Made by a program: the position numbers and the translations under genes. Of a stretch of 64,000 bases of DNA, positions 49,743-61,479 are shown piece after piece. Source of the DNA: CAVYOD01 sp963770045 (lineage in GTDB: Bacteria; Acidobacteriota; Aminicenantia; Aminicenantales; CAVYOD01). The DNA is taken from NCBI GenBank assembly GCA_963770045.1, contig CAVYOD010000014.1:62001-126000 (forward strand), in the 5' to 3' direction. Under the pieces are notes generated by a model that was not told where the DNA came from, did no database searches, and worked only from the letters and a program-made list of their open reading frames with translations. Every line of letters starts with the position of its first letter. The first letter of the stretch is position 1.

Positions 49743-50321
49743 CTATTTCAGGACGACTTCGACTTCTCCCACGAGTTGGGGGTTGTTCTTGTCTCTGACC
49801 TTAAGGGTGATTTTGTCCCCCTTCTTGAAGCCCGGATTCTTGAAATAGCATTTGGTCATGAACCCGGTGTAGCCGTACATGGACCCCTCATCCACAGCCA
49901 GCGGGGCGCGCGCGGTGAGGGGAGGGAAGAAATCTGTCCTCAGGGTAAATTTATAAAACCTCACCCAGGAAGAGTAAATGCCTTCTTTGCCCAGGTGCCG
50001 ATAAAAGTCGACGTCGTGGATTTGACCCCCATAGTTCTTCCGGAGTTCCTCGACTGAGGGCATCTTGTACTCTTGCCCCTGGTAAACCATGACCACGTCC
50101 TTCCGGTTGACGGTGATATTCTGGTTTTCGCTCTTGGCCGCCAGGTAGAGGACGAACATGACATAGGGGTTATCGATCTCCCGGACGGCCAGGCTGGCAT
50201 CGACGGCGAGCATGATGTCCCCCTTGTCATTGGAAAAGGCTGCCAGGCCCAAGTCTTGGGTCTGCGGGTAAACCGCTGCACTCAGGATAAGAAGAAGGAA
50301 AACAAACTTCAATATTCTCAT
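49743..50321 (-). CDS. Secreted protein of unknown function
   Basis: A 192-residue protein with a clear signal peptide (MRILKFVFLLLILSAAVYP). The mature part looks beta-rich, with FSNDKGDIMLAVDASLAVRE, YVMFVLYLAAK and a C-terminal KGDKITLKVRDKNNPQLVGE like a small beta sandwich. No family is recognised. A GAGGAGGCAAAG site precedes the ATG. Nothing was found in the 284-bp gap to the next gene except a promoter-like box at its end. Confidence 0.6.
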   Translation of the reverse strand: MRILKFVFLLLILSAAVYPQTQDLGLAAFSNDKGDIMLAVDASLAVREIDNPYVMFVLYLAAKSENQNITVNRKDVVMVYQGQEYKMPSVEELRKNYGGQIHDVDFYRHLGKEGIYSSWVRFYKFTLRTDFFPPLTARAPLAVDEGSMYGYTGFMTKCYFKNPGFKKGDKITLKVRDKNNPQLVGEVEVVLK

Positions 50322-50590
50322 CTTTGCCTCCTCGTCTTAACTGGCTGATGCAAGTTCCATGCCAAATAGCAGACGATCTGAGTTTTAAGGGATGCTGCCT
50401 AGGCACGCCCCTTTGGAATTCTGGCATTGAGAGAGGGCGGAGAACGCGCCAGCCCGAAAATTCCTGCATCGCAGGACCCTTCTCGTGTCAGGCTGAACCG
50501 GTTCCCCGGCAGGCTTGCGACCTCATTTTTGGCTGCTGCAGGGCCGGCAGCCTCCCGGGTCAACGACGCCGTGGCCTTTGTCAAGACTTC

Positions 50591-50599
50591 TGCTATAAT
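50591..50599 (+). promoter_or_regulatory. Extended -10 box of the second SDR gene
   Basis: TGCTATAAT, an extended -10 with consensus TATAAT at 50594-50599, six bases before the ATG at 50606, so the transcript would be leaderless. No good -35 is seen. Confidence 0.45.
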
Positions 50600-50605
50600 C
50601 TTTTT

Positions 50606-51338
50606 ATGGAAATCAAAGACAAAGTTGTGATCGTGACAGGAGCGTCTTCGGGCATCGGACTTGCGGCGGCAAAGCTATTGGCTCAACATGGTGCGAAAGT
50701 CGCTCTCGTCGCCCGGTCTGAGGACAAGCTAAAAAGAATCTCAAAAGAGCTCCCGGATTCAATCGCCGTTCGAGCGGACATGGCTCAATAGAGATGACAT
50801 CGTCCAAATGATCCAGACGGTCAAGAATCATTTTGGCCGAATCGACATCATCATCAATAATGCCGGCCAGGGATATGACGCTCCGATAGAAAAAACAAAT
50901 CTCGAAACGTTTCATAAAATCTTTGACTTGGATGTCGTCGGGCCCGTCATAGCCATGCAGCAGGTTATCCCCATCATGAGAGAACAAGGCGGCGGTTTGA
51001 TCATCAACATGAGCTCCGGCACGGCCTTAAGGTATTTGCCAAACATGGCCGCATATTCTTCCTTGAAGAGAGCCCTGGCCTCGATCAGTTTGACGGCCAG
51101 GGAAGAACTCAAAAAAGACAACATCGGAGTCAGCGTTGTCTATCCATACATGACACTCACCGATTTTGAAAAAAACACCATCAAGGATTTTGTCGAGGAA
51201 GAGGAGCCGGAAGACGGGGGTTCATTTCAGCGCCCCGCCCCGGACAGCGCGGAATTTGTGGCCCAAAAGATACTGGATTGTATCGAGAATGAAGAGGCGG
51301 AAGTCTTCGCTCATGATTGGATGAAGAAACGGGGATAG
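50606..51338 (+). CDS. Short-chain dehydrogenase/reductase (one frame change)
   Basis: About 244 residues. VIVTGASSGIGLAAAKLLAQ is the TGxxxGxG cofactor motif, followed by NNAGQGYD, INMSSGTALRY and the catalytic YSSLKRALA (YxxxK). The frame changes +1 near 50791, where AATAGAGATGAC creates a false TAG; one fewer base gives RDDIVQMIQTV. The C-terminus EEAEVFAHDWMKKRG suggests a DltE/YqjQ-type SDR. Substrate unknown. TAG stop. Confidence 0.75.
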
Positions 51339-51357
51339 GACTTTTTCTGGAGGTTCC

Positions 51358-53644
51358 ATGAAACGCAGGAATCTTATCGGATTATCGACATTTACATTTG
51401 TTATGCTTTTGCTTGTCTCGCTGCCGCCTCTTGTGACGCCTCAGGGCCGGCTGGCCGACTATGAGCGGGCCACTGGCCTCAGAGACAGCCTCCAGGGCCT
51501 GGCCATCGATGTTGTCGACCGCACGACTTGGATCGACAAGACCGATCACTTCTGGTACCGCAAAACGGTCAAGGCGGGATACGAGTTCATGGTCGTTGAC
51601 GCGGAAAATCTGACCAAGCGGACAGCCTTCGACCGCGAGAAACTGACCGCCGCTCTCAACTCCGCAGCGGGGGAAAAGTACAAACCCGAAATGCTTCCCT
51701 TCGGGTTCATCACTTTCACCGACGGCGAGAAGGCACTAGAGTTCGAGGCCGGCGAATTCAAGTGGAGGTGCGACCTGGCGACCTATGCCGTGACCAAGGT
51801 CGGCCCCGTCGAACACCGGCGCCCCTGGCCCATGGATGAGGAACCCGAATCCAAAGAGCCCAAGGCTTCCCCCGACGGCAAGTGGGAAGCCTTCATCAAA
51901 AACTATAATGTCGGCGTCCGTCCCAAGGATAAGGACAAAAAGGACGAACTCGTCCTGAGCTCGGACGGGAGCGAGGGAAATTCCTACAAATTGTCCTCGA
52001 TCAGCTGGTCTCCGGATTCAAAGAGGCTGGCCGTCTACCGTGTCCGTCCGGGCTATAAGCGCCTTGTTCAGTATGTCGAGTCCTCGCCGGCCGACCAACT
52101 CCAACCGAAGTCTTTCACGATCGTCTATGCCAAGCCCGGGGACGCTCTTGACGTCCAGCAGCCGGTGATATTCGATGTTGAAGCGAAGACGAGGGTCGAC
52201 ATCGACAACGCCCTCTTCCCCAACGCCTTTGAAATGTCCGAGCTCGTCTGGCGGAAGGACAGCCGGGCCCTGACTTTCGAATACAACCAGCGCGGCCACC
52301 AGGTCTACAGGATCATTGGGGTTGACGCGGCAACCGGAAAGGCCCGGCCGCTCGTGAGCGAGGAGGCGAAGACATTTTTCTGCTACTCCTGCAAAAAATA
52401 CCGCTCCGACGTCGCCGACGGGAAGGAAATCGTCTGGATGTCCGAGCGCGACGGCTGGAACCACCTCTACCTCTACGACGGCGTCAACTGGGGAAGTTAA
52501 GAACCAGATTACCAGGGGCCCCTGGGTCGTGCGGGGTGTCGACAAGGTCGATGAGGAGAAGCGCCAGATCTGGTTCCGGGCGAGCGGGATGTATCCTGGA
52601 AAAGACCTCTACTTCATCAATGCCTACAGGATCAACTTCGATGGAACCGGCTTGACGGCTCTGACCGAAGGTGATCTGAATCACCAGATCACTTATTCTC
52701 CTGACGCCAAGTATTTCGTTGACGAGTACTCTCGCGTCGACCTGGCGCCGGTCTGCGTCCTGCGGCAGGCCTTGGACGGCAAAGTCCTCATGGAGGTCGA
52801 GAAGGCGGACGCGAGCGGCCTCGCCAAGGCTGGCTGGCGCGCCCCCGAAGTCTTCACGGCCAAAGGCCGCGACGGCCAGACTGACATTTGGGGCATCATC
52901 TTTCGACCCATGAAATTCGATAAGGCCAAAAAGTATCCAGTTATCGAGAATATCTACGCTGGGCCGCAGGACTCCTTCGTGCCCAAGTCTTTCATGTCCT
53001 ACAATTCGATGATGTCCATGGCCGAGCTGGGTTTCATCGTCGTCCAGATCGACGGCCTGGGCACGTCCAATAGGTCGAAGGCCTTCCACGATGTCTGCTG
53101 GAAGAACCTGGCCGACGCCGGCCTGCCCGATCGAATCCTCTGGCACAAAGCCGTCGCCGCCAAATATCCCTATTATGACATCAGTCGAGTCGGCATTTAC
53201 GGAACCTCGGCCGGGGGGCAGAGCGCCATGGGGGCACTCCTCTTCCACCCGGAATTCTACAAAGCGGCTGTCGCCTCCTGCGGCTGCCATGACAACCGGA
53301 TGGACAAACTCTGGTGGAACGAGCAGTGGATGGGCTGGCCCCTGAGCCAGGAGTACGCCGCTTCATCCAACGTCGACAACGCCTGGAAGCTTAAAGGCAA
53401 GCTCCTCCTCTACGTGGGCGAATTGGACACGAACGTCGATCCTTCCTCAACGATGCAGGTTGTGAACGCCCTCATCAAGGCCAACAAGACTTTCGACCTG
53501 CTGGTCCTCCCCGGCCAGAACCACACCCCGGGCGGGGTCTACGGCGAAAGGAAGCGGTACGATTTCTTTGTCCGCAACCTGCTCGGAGTGGAGCCGCCGG
53601 ACTGGAACAAGATCGAGCCCAAGAAAACGCCCGGTCAGCAATAA
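51358..53644 (+). CDS. Secreted S9 (DPP IV-type) peptidase, second copy (one frame change)
   Basis: About 762 residues with a signal peptide (FTFVMLLLVSLPPLVTP) after TGGAGG. Same architecture as the peptidase at 37390: propeller (DHFWYRKTVKAGYEFMV, SWSPDSKRLAVYR), then hydrolase with Ser in GIYGTSAGGQSAMG, Asp in VGELDTNVDPS and His in LPGQNHTPGG. The frame changes +1 near 52488, restoring GEVKNQITRGPWVVRG. Extracytoplasmic cleavage of proline-containing peptides is expected. Confidence 0.85.
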
Positions 53645-53692
53645 AGGGTTGACGATAGCCGGGCGAGTCGCAGTCCGCTTGCGACGAAATCT

Positions 53693-56600
53693 TCAGCGCG
53701 CGATCGTCCGGAAAAGTGATACGCTATCCCTGTCCACGGCCACATCAAACAGGCTCTTCAAAACCGGCAAATACGGACTCTCTGGGGATGGCTGATCGTT
53801 GATCGTTTCGATCACCAGCCGTCGGGCTCCCTCGAACTCGCGGACCAGAAGATGCCGCAGGATTGCTAAGTAATCAGGGAGATGCATGTCATCCGGCGGC
53901 ACCTGGATTGTCAGCATCCGGCCTTTCCGCCTGGAGATCAGGACCAGCCGAGTCCCATGAAACACCAGGTGGGTGCCGTCCACCCGCTTCGGAAGGATGC
54001 CTCGGAGTCCCTCTACCGGGACCCCGCACAAAGACGCCGGGTCCAGGGCGCTCATCCAAAACAGGGCGTCCTCCGCTTCCTGTTGAAAAGTCCGAAGGGC
54101 GGCCGGCGACATGAACTGCGGACCGGGGATTCCCTTGAAGAAGTACCCGGCCATGACCTCGCCGGAAAGCTCCATGAGGCGAAGCGTGCGGAAGACATCC
54201 CGCCAGCGGAACGGCGGCTGTTCCCGGAGAAGGAGCTCCCGGAAAAGAAGGCCGTAGCGATCGAGGAGAATTCGAACTCGGTCCTTGCGCCGCTCTTCCT
54301 CCTCGACGAGATCTCTTTCCTCTCCGATCGAGACGTGAGGCAGGAGGAACCAGCTTCCGGGATAAGCCTGCGATTCCCGCCAGGTGGAAAGGTGAAGACC
54401 CAGGCCGCGCGGCGCATACTTAAGACTGCGGTTCTGGCTGGCGATTGCGTCCTTGACCCTGAACCCGGTCTGTAAGCCGCGCCTCAGAGCACTCCAGGTG
54501 TCGTTTGTCAGCCGTCCCGGCCCAGACCTCGCCCCAGAGCTTTTCCTCCAGGGCTCCGATATCGTCCCCCGCCCGCCTGAGGAGAGAGGCGAAATCATAG
54601 CGAGCCGAGGGATCGCCGAAAAGGTCGGCCACGGCAGACGGGATCTCATTTCGGCCGCGCTCTTCGGGGACCAAATTCCGAGTCGCCGTTTTCAGGCTCG
54701 AGGAGCTCTAGGTCGCGTTCAAATAAGAACCTGACCTGTTTTTCCGGATCCCCCTGCCAGCGCAGGTCCGACTGCCGGAGGGCGAAATCGAGCAGGGCGG
54801 CGGAGTAGTTCCCGACACGAGCGGGAAGAATGTCCGCCTCCCAGAGCCGGGCCGGAAGGCGATAGCCGATAAGCTGTTCGATGGCCTGAAAGACCCTGAC
54901 CTCGCCTGTTTGTTCGCGAACCTGTGGAGACGGAACAAGACCCTGGATCCTGGCCAGGAACAGTGGCAACTCTTCGCCGCTTCGAGCCTCGATACGGGGG
55001 GCGAGCGCAGACCGTTCCAGCCGCAGGAGGATCTCGTAGTTCTCGGCGTCGCAAACTCGATCCTCGTCATTCTCCTTGATCAATTTTCCTGTGATCAGAG
55101 TGTCGGTGTCGCGCAGGTCCTCAAGCGCGAGTTCGAGACGGCCGGGATCGAGCGAGAGGCGGCTCGAGATGTCTTCCAGCCGGAGAGGGCCATAAAACCG
55201 GAGCCATTCGCCCAGTAGCGACGTGAACTGCTCATCCCTTTCCTCGCCCGTGGCCTGCGACGAAGCGGCGGATGCGGCGTGAGACTTTTCATCCGGCGGG
55301 CCGCCGTTTATCGCTTCAACCAGCGCTTCTTTCCCCCATCCGAAAGCAAAGAGAATCCGAGAGAGCCTTTCAAGCGAGCAAACCAGAGGATGCTGCCCCT
55401 GGAGGAGAGTCAGGCGAACCAGCTTGTCCCTAATCTGAGTCGACGGCGCGAGATCTGCCTTCAAACGCGGGAGCGCATCGCTTCCCAGTTCCGCCTCTTC
55501 TTCCTCGGTGTGGTCTCGGCGCACCGCTTCAAGGAGGCTTTCCCATTCGGGCCATGGAATGAGCACTCTCTCTTTCACCCAATCCACGAGCTCCCGGTCC
55601 GGAGTCGGCGCGTAACCGGGGCTCAATCGATGACGCTTGACCTCAAATTGCCTGACGACCTCAAGCGAAACGGCGGGCCTCAATCCTGGCGTGAAGACGA
55701 CCTCGCGCAGCAGTTCGCCTCTCAATTGGGACCGCTTCGCTGAGCTTAGCTCGTCCCCCGCGTACATATACTGGTTCACCTGGCTCCAGGTCATGCTCCG
55801 GGCGAGCGGGCTCGGGCCGGAGGTCGTGCACTCCGTGATCCTGGTTTGTCCGGAGGCGATCGCCGAGAGTTTCCGTTTCAGGGCATCCAGGTCGAAATCG
55901 TCTCTCAGGCAGGTGCGCCAGGTCTCGAGGAGGATGGGGAAATCGGTCATCCCCATGACCGCCTGGAGGAGCTTTTGGGAGCGGAGTCTGCTCATCCACA
56001 GGGGCATGCGCTCGTTCAGACGACGGCGGGTCAGGAGGAGGGCACGGCCTGCGTTTTCCCGGAAGCGGGCGCCGAAGTAGCCCGAGCTCTCCAGTCGTTT
56101 GCCGAGAAGGGACTCAAGGTTAGCTTCGTTCACAAGAGAGAAAATGTCAGCGGCGGGAACGGGATTGGGGAGTTGAAGAACAATCGAGTTGTCGCCGGGG
56201 AATATTTCCAGCGGATAGCCGTAACCGTTCCTCCCAAGCGGCCCCGAGGGCAAGGGCGAACGGGCGGTTAACCCGTCCTCCCCACATCGTGTGGAGGATC
56301 ACCTGGTTTCCGGGGTAGCCTCCCGGGCCAGTCTGGACCTTCTCCACGAGGAGATGGTTGATGTGCGGGAGAGAACTTCCCGTCTCCTTCTTCTGACGGT
56401 CCAGATAATCAATCAGCCGTTCGGAAGCCGCCTCGTCAAGGCCGTAGCTTTTCCGGAGCTCTGAGCGCCAGGCAGGGTCAGCCAGCCTGCGGTCCGCTTC
56501 CTCCATGAAGCCAGCGATCCTGTCGGAGAGATGGGCGTTCCTATTGAAAACCTCTCCTTTCCAGAACGGCGCCTCCGACTCCCTGGCTTTGGCCGGAAGG

Positions 56601-58278
56601 ACGAAGACCTCGTTGTGGGTGATCCGCCGAATCGTCCAGTTCTGGCTTCCAAAGGTGAAGGTCTGGCCCGGGGAGGCTTCCCAGACAAACTCTTCGTCCA
56701 GGTCGCCGATGAGCGCGCCCGTCTCTTCGTGGCGAAGGTGATAGGATCCGCGATCAGGAATCGTCCCTCCGGAAATGAAAAGGCTGAGGAGCGCTCCACG
56801 GCGGGCGACCACGGTGTTGTCGAGCTTGTCGATCGAGACCCGGGGCCGGAGCTCGCGGATGCGCGTGAGGGAGTATCGGCCGGCGAGCATCTCCAGGACA
56901 AGGTCGAACTGCTTTCGGCTGAGGTTGCGGTATGGCCAGCTCGTCCGTATCCGGTTATAGAGTTCATCGATATTCCAGATCTCGGTCCCCGCCATGGAAA
57001 GAAGGACCTGGGCCAGGACATCCAGCGCATTCTCGACCGGCCGCACCTCTTCGATGTCCCCTTCCCGGAGGGCGCGGGCGATGACCGCAGATTCCACAAA
57101 ATCCTGGTCGTGGGTCGGGAAAAAAGTGCCCCGGCTCGTCGCGCCGACCTGATGCCCGGCCCGGCCCACTCTTTGGACGGCGGAAGCGATCGAAGGCGGA
57201 GACTGGACAAGAACGACCTCGTCCAAAGCGCCGATGTCGATCCCCAACTCCAGGGAATTGGTGGCCACGATGGCTCTGAGGTCGCCGGCTTTGAGCTTGG
57301 ACTCGACCTCCAGCCGGAGCTCTTTGGCCAATGAGCCGTGGTGGGAATAGGCCAGAGGATGCTCCTCCCCTTCGTTGATCCTCAAGGTGAGATGTTCGCA
57401 CATTCGCCGGCTTCTCGTAAAAAAGAGCGAAGAACGGTTCCGCTGGATAATCCTCCGAAACTCGCTGACGAGGCGAGGCCAGAAATTATCGTCGAATGCG
57501 ACCTTCCCTCCGTCCTCTGGATGAACAACCTTCAGGTCATAAGATTTGCGCTCGCCGCCGCGGATGATCGTGACCGGCCGCTGGAATGAGACGGGTGACC
57601 GCGAGGCTCCGGTTCGAGCTTGAGCCCGCCGACGAATTCAGCTACGACGGCCAGGGGTTTGACGGTGGCCGAGAGAGCAATCCGCTGGAACTCGCCGCTC
57701 AAGGGCACAAGACGGTCCACGGCCGTGATCAAATGCACCCCTCGCTTGTTATCGACCAGCGAATGGATTTCATCGAGGATGACCGTGGAAAGGGAAGTCA
57801 GCATCGTCCGCCCCGATTTCGAGCTCAGCAGAAGGTTGAGGCTCTCCGGCGTTGTGATCAGGATTTCGGGCGGTCGGCGCAGCATCCTGCGCCTCTCTGC
57901 CTGGGGAGTGTCGCCGCTTCGAGTCTCCACCTGAATCGGAGGAAACGTCTCTCCAGCGGCCTTGAAGACATCCTCAAGTTCGGCCAAAGGTTGGAGCAGA
58001 TTGCGGCGGATGTCGGTATTAAGGGCTTTCAAGGGGGAGACGTAGAGAACACTCGTCCGGCCGGTTGGCCAGACGCCTCTTGTCAGCTGGTCGATCGCCC
58101 AGAGGAAGGCCGTGAGGGTCTTTCCGCTTCCCGTCGGAGCCGTGATGAGGACATGTTCGCCCCGGGCGATGGCCGGCCAGGCTTCAGCCTGGGTTTCGGT
58201 CGGAGTGCCGACTCGCTCCCGGAACCATCTCGCGATGAGAGGATGGAAGTTGGACAGGAACTCGCTCGTTTCGCTCAT
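53693..58278 (-). CDS. lhr: Lhr-family ATP-dependent helicase (four frame changes)
   Basis: About 1,528 residues, the length of full Lhr. Walker A is TAPTGSGKTLTAFLWA, Walker B/DEAH-type box is VILDEIHSLVDNKRG, motif III is ALSATV, and motifs V/VI are ATNSLELGIDIGALDEVVLV and QRVGRAGHQ. The Lhr winged helix and core follow (VSIDKLDNTVVARRG, FALALGAAWEERL), then the long C-terminal region with YPLEIFPGDNS and SMTWSQVNQYMYAG. Changes lie near 57590 (-1), 56210, 54670 and 54520 (+1). Lhr unwinds DNA and RNA:DNA hybrids in repair. No known operon partner is adjacent. Confidence 0.85.
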
Positions 58279-58417
58279 GCCTCGAACTCACAGCGTCCAT
58301 TATACATCCGAGGGCCCGAGTCCTCAAGGCAGCCAGACAGGAGAAGGCCCCGGCCATTTTGTCTAATATTTTTTAATTTTCCGGCGGCTCGGACGGTGGA
58401 GGGCAACTGCGAACCGG

Positions 58418-58981
58418 CTATTTCCAGAAGATGATCTCCGGGGGATTCCTCTCCATTGTCGCGAACCCGCCGGCCGGATAGCCGACGGCGATCGGCGCCA
58501 CGACCGAATGATCCTCGGGAATTCCAAAACGGCTCTTGCCTTCGGGCGTTGCGAGATACATTCCCGCGAAGCCTACCCAACAGGTGCCCAGGCCGAGTCC
58601 GCGCGCCATCAGCATTAGGTTTTCTGCGGCTAAGGTGCAATCCGTTTCGGCGGTCGGGCTGGAATCCGTCTTGGAACAGATGAGGACCAGTGTGGAAGCG
58701 CCGTAGAAGACGCTGAATTTTGGATCCTCGAGCATCTCACGATATCTCGCGAGCGGCGGCATCCGGTCCATCATTCCGAGCAGGTACGTCTTGGTCCGGC
58801 TGGAGAGGTCGGCCAGGATCGCGGGGTCCTGGATAACGGCGAACTTCCAGGACTGGATGCCCATGCCGCACGGGGCCTGCACGGCGGCATCGATTAACTG
58901 CCGGACAAGGCCGCGGTCGACGGGCTTGGCCTCATAGGCGCGGATGGATCGGCGTGTATAGATGGCTTCTTTAAGGTCCAT
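58418..58981 (-). CDS. Nitroreductase-family flavoprotein
   Basis: A 187-residue FMN-dependent nitroreductase. The N-terminus AIYTRRSIRAYEAKPVD is the classic R-R-S-x-R FMN-phosphate motif; QAPCGMGIQSWKFAVIQD follows, and AAENLMLMARGLGLGTCWVG is the family's central helix. Such enzymes use NAD(P)H to reduce nitro compounds, quinones or enones in the cytoplasm. Intact frame. Preferred substrate unknown. Confidence 0.85.
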   Translation of the reverse strand: MDLKEAIYTRRSIRAYEAKPVDRGLVRQLIDAAVQAPCGMGIQSWKFAVIQDPAILADLSSRTKTYLLGMMDRMPPLARYREMLEDPKFSVFYGASTLVLICSKTDSSPTAETDCTLAAENLMLMARGLGLGTCWVGFAGMYLATPEGKSRFGIPEDHSVVAPIAVGYPAGGFATMERNPPEIIFWK

Positions 58982-59173
58982 GGTTTTTTGTCCTCCGGTG
59001 GAGCAAGTTGGGATGGAAAGGATTTTATCCGATGGCTGGTCCGGAAGTCAATGTCGCGCAACTCCGTTCGAGTGCAAAGACCTTGCGGATCCTTTGCCGG
59101 CCTAATATATGAATTCGAATGGATATTTAGATTGTTATAGATATTGAAACAATGGGGGCCGCAAGAGTGACGA

Positions 59174-60736
59174 TTATTTCTTCTCTTTCTTCTGCATCAG
59201 GTTTTCCCAGAGTTCTTTTTTTATCTGGACAGACAGCAGCACGTCCGGCCTGAGTCCGTAGTGTTCGCTCACATAGCCATCGGCCAACATGGGCGATAAC
59301 CTCTCGGTTTGATCCAGGGAAGAGATGATGACGCCGGCATCTCTGACCTCCCCCGCGGCGGCCGCATCCGTCCAGTACCCGACGCGGCTGAATTTCCTCA
59401 AGTACCAGGGTAGAGGCCACGTTTCATCGGGCGAGGCAATGACTTTGATCAGCATCTGCCTATGGTCCGGATGAACGAGGGCCAACTCGTCCATCCTCCG
59501 GACGAGGTTCATAAAGTCCGGAGAGGTCTGGGCGTAGACATAAGGGTTCCGGGGATCAGACTCAAAAACAAAATTGGCCCGGTAGCTTTGGACTCCCAGA
59601 TTCATGATCCCCGGGGCGAGAACGACGAGGGCAAGAGCCTTGGTGATCCGGAATCGCCCGGCCTTCCAGATGAGGGCGGCGCCGTTCCCGGCCAGAAGGA
59701 GAATTCCCAGGTAAAAGGGCAGGAGGTTCCAGGGGGTCTTGTAAGGAATCGCCGAATAGATTGCCATGGTCAGAAGCGTGAAAAATAAAATGAACCTGAT
59801 GAACCGGGAGTCCCCGCCCTCCCCGGGATCGACACCGAAAGCGGAGAAACTCCCGACCAGGGCCAGAGCGAGGATGAAGGTTTCGCCCCAGACAGGGCTA
59901 TTTTCGGGATGCGAATAAACCAGCAGTTTCAGATAATAATACCAGGGATGGGCGTGAAACCCGGCTTCGCCGGCCCGTTCGAAGTAAGTTCGAAAAGCCA
60001 GAAACGAGTCCCCTATCCCTCCCGGATATTTGAAGAAGGATGAGAACAGGAGCCCGATGGGAACCGCGGCCGCGGCCAGGAAGAAAAGCAAATGTCCGAC
60101 CTGGGCAGGCTTAAATTCGGCGATCTTGCCGGTTCGTTTTTTTACGGGGAGTATCCGGGTCAAGACAGCCGCGCCCAACAGACATCCAAAGAGGATGACG
60201 CTTGTCTCTTTGGTGGTATACATCAGGCCGCTGAAGAAGCCGGCCGCAACCGCCCACCACACCGACCGGGTCTGCCCGTATCGCCAAAAAGAAGCGATAG
60301 CCCCCGCGAGAAAAAAGACCAGGAGCATCTCTTGAATATAGAACCGGCTGAAATAGACCATGGCCGGTGAGATGGCGGTGAAGAGGGCGGCAAAAATGAG
60401 CGCTTCCCGGGATAGCCTCCCCTGAAGAAGAAGGAGGAGAAGCAGGATGCCCACCCCGAAAACGGCGGGAATAATGCGGAGAGTTGTTTCGTTCAAGGAC
60501 GCATAGGATGCGCCCGAGGCGATCCAGGCAACGGGAAGCGAGAGATAGTAGAGGCTCGGGCCATGGTGGTCAATCGGGTCGTAGCGGTATTCCCCTTTTT
60601 CCAGGAGGTTTCCCAACTTGGCGGCCTGATTGGCTTCATCATGGTGCATCGGCCTCAGGCCGAGCCGGGAGATACGAAAAAGAAGCGCGACAACAAGAAA
60701 AAACCAGAACAGCCCTTTGAAGGACCCGGTCTTCAT
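59174..60736 (-). CDS. GT-C (PMT/GT39-like) membrane glycosyltransferase
   Basis: A 520-residue polytopic membrane protein with about ten hydrophobic helices. LRPMHHDEANQAAKLG near the N-terminus places an acidic residue in the first external loop, as in GT-C enzymes; YFSRFYIQEMLLVFFLAGA and TTKETSVILFGC are further family segments of the TIGR03663-type group. It would transfer a sugar from a polyprenyl phosphate donor to a target outside the membrane. It overlaps the discoidin protein gene by four bases, so the two are translationally coupled. Confidence 0.75.
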   Translation of the reverse strand: MKTGSFKGLFWFFLVVALLFRISRLGLRPMHHDEANQAAKLGNLLEKGEYRYDPIDHHGPSLYYLSLPVAWIASGASYASLNETTLRIIPAVFGVGILLLLLLLQGRLSREALIFAALFTAISPAMVYFSRFYIQEMLLVFFLAGAIASFWRYGQTRSVWWAVAAGFFSGLMYTTKETSVILFGCLLGAAVLTRILPVKKRTGKIAEFKPAQVGHLLFFLAAAAVPIGLLFSSFFKYPGGIGDSFLAFRTYFERAGEAGFHAHPWYYYLKLLVYSHPENSPVWGETFILALALVGSFSAFGVDPGEGGDSRFIRFILFFTLLTMAIYSAIPYKTPWNLLPFYLGILLLAGNGAALIWKAGRFRITKALALVVLAPGIMNLGVQSYRANFVFESDPRNPYVYAQTSPDFMNLVRRMDELALVHPDHRQMLIKVIASPDETWPLPWYLRKFSRVGYWTDAAAAGEVRDAGVIISSLDQTERLSPMLADGYVSEHYGLRPDVLLSVQIKKELWENLMQKKEKK

Positions 60737-61422
60737 TTTGCCGGCGTGCCGTAAACCTCCACCTCGATATAATGGTTCATATCGTTCGCGGTGTTTCCGT
60801 TGCTGGACAAGCGGACGTACCTGGCCTTGACGCCTTTAGGGTCGATCAGCCGGCCCTCGTTGGTCTCTATGTACTCTTTGTCTTTTCCAATCCCCAACCC
60901 GGAGGTGTTGTCATGATCGTTGTTGAAAAGCGTTATCACGCCGCTGACGAAATCCGGGTCATCAGAGACCTGGACGATGACATCCCGGTACACACGCGGC
61001 TGAGAGTGGTAGTGCCAGACCAGGATCGCGAACAGATTGCTCGATTTTCCGAGGTCGACCTGGACCCACTGGGTCTTGGGCCCCAACTCCACGTAATAGC
61101 CGTCTTCGCCCGACTTCTGGCCGTCGGTCAAAAATGACAATTCACCGATAACCGGTTCCTTATCGCTGGACGTGACCGGCCTGTGCGAAGAGAGAAGCAC
61201 GGTTCCCTTGGGAACCATGAACGGGCCGCGAGCCCGTCCCGTGACGACCTCCAGGTTGCTGGTGCGGATATTCCTGGGAGTGCCGATGAACATGGGTTTA
61301 GGCAATTGGAGTTTCAAAACTTCTTTTTCTTTTTCCGTTTCTTGCGCTGATGCTCCGGAGATGAGGGAGCACATCAGCAGTATCAGCAGGCTCAAGTTTC
61401 TTATAGAAATCTTGCTGGTCAT
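60733..61422 (-). CDS. Secreted discoidin-like (F5/8 type C) domain protein
   Basis: A 229-residue protein with a signal peptide (LSLLILLMCSLISGASA). The mature part fits a discoidin/F5/8C carbohydrate-binding sandwich: TQWVQVDLGKSSNLFAILVW, YRDVIVQVSDDPDF and KARYVRLSSNG, ending in YIEVEVYGTP. Such domains bind glycans. Coupling to the glycosyltransferase gene suggests a role with the same surface sugar, which is inference. Confidence 0.75.
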   Translation of the reverse strand: MTSKISIRNLSLLILLMCSLISGASAQETEKEKEVLKLQLPKPMFIGTPRNIRTSNLEVVTGRARGPFMVPKGTVLLSSHRPVTSSDKEPVIGELSFLTDGQKSGEDGYYVELGPKTQWVQVDLGKSSNLFAILVWHYHSQPRVYRDVIVQVSDDPDFVSGVITLFNNDHDNTSGLGIGKDKEYIETNEGRLIDPKGVKARYVRLSSNGNTANDMNHYIEVEVYGTPAK

Positions 61423-61479
61423 GGGAACTCCTTTGGGGGCCTATCTCCGTGGCATAGTTGGAAAGTGCAAGAGAACCAT

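Noticed and set aside
50786..50800. In-frame TAG in the second SDR as a further Pyl codon
   Set aside because: Homology continues in another frame after one extra base, and a TGA follows two codons later, so the TAG is made by a frame change.
53667..53685. Hairpin GTCGCA/TGCGAC between the second S9 peptidase and lhr as terminator
   Set aside because: Only six pairs and no T run on either strand; too weak to call.
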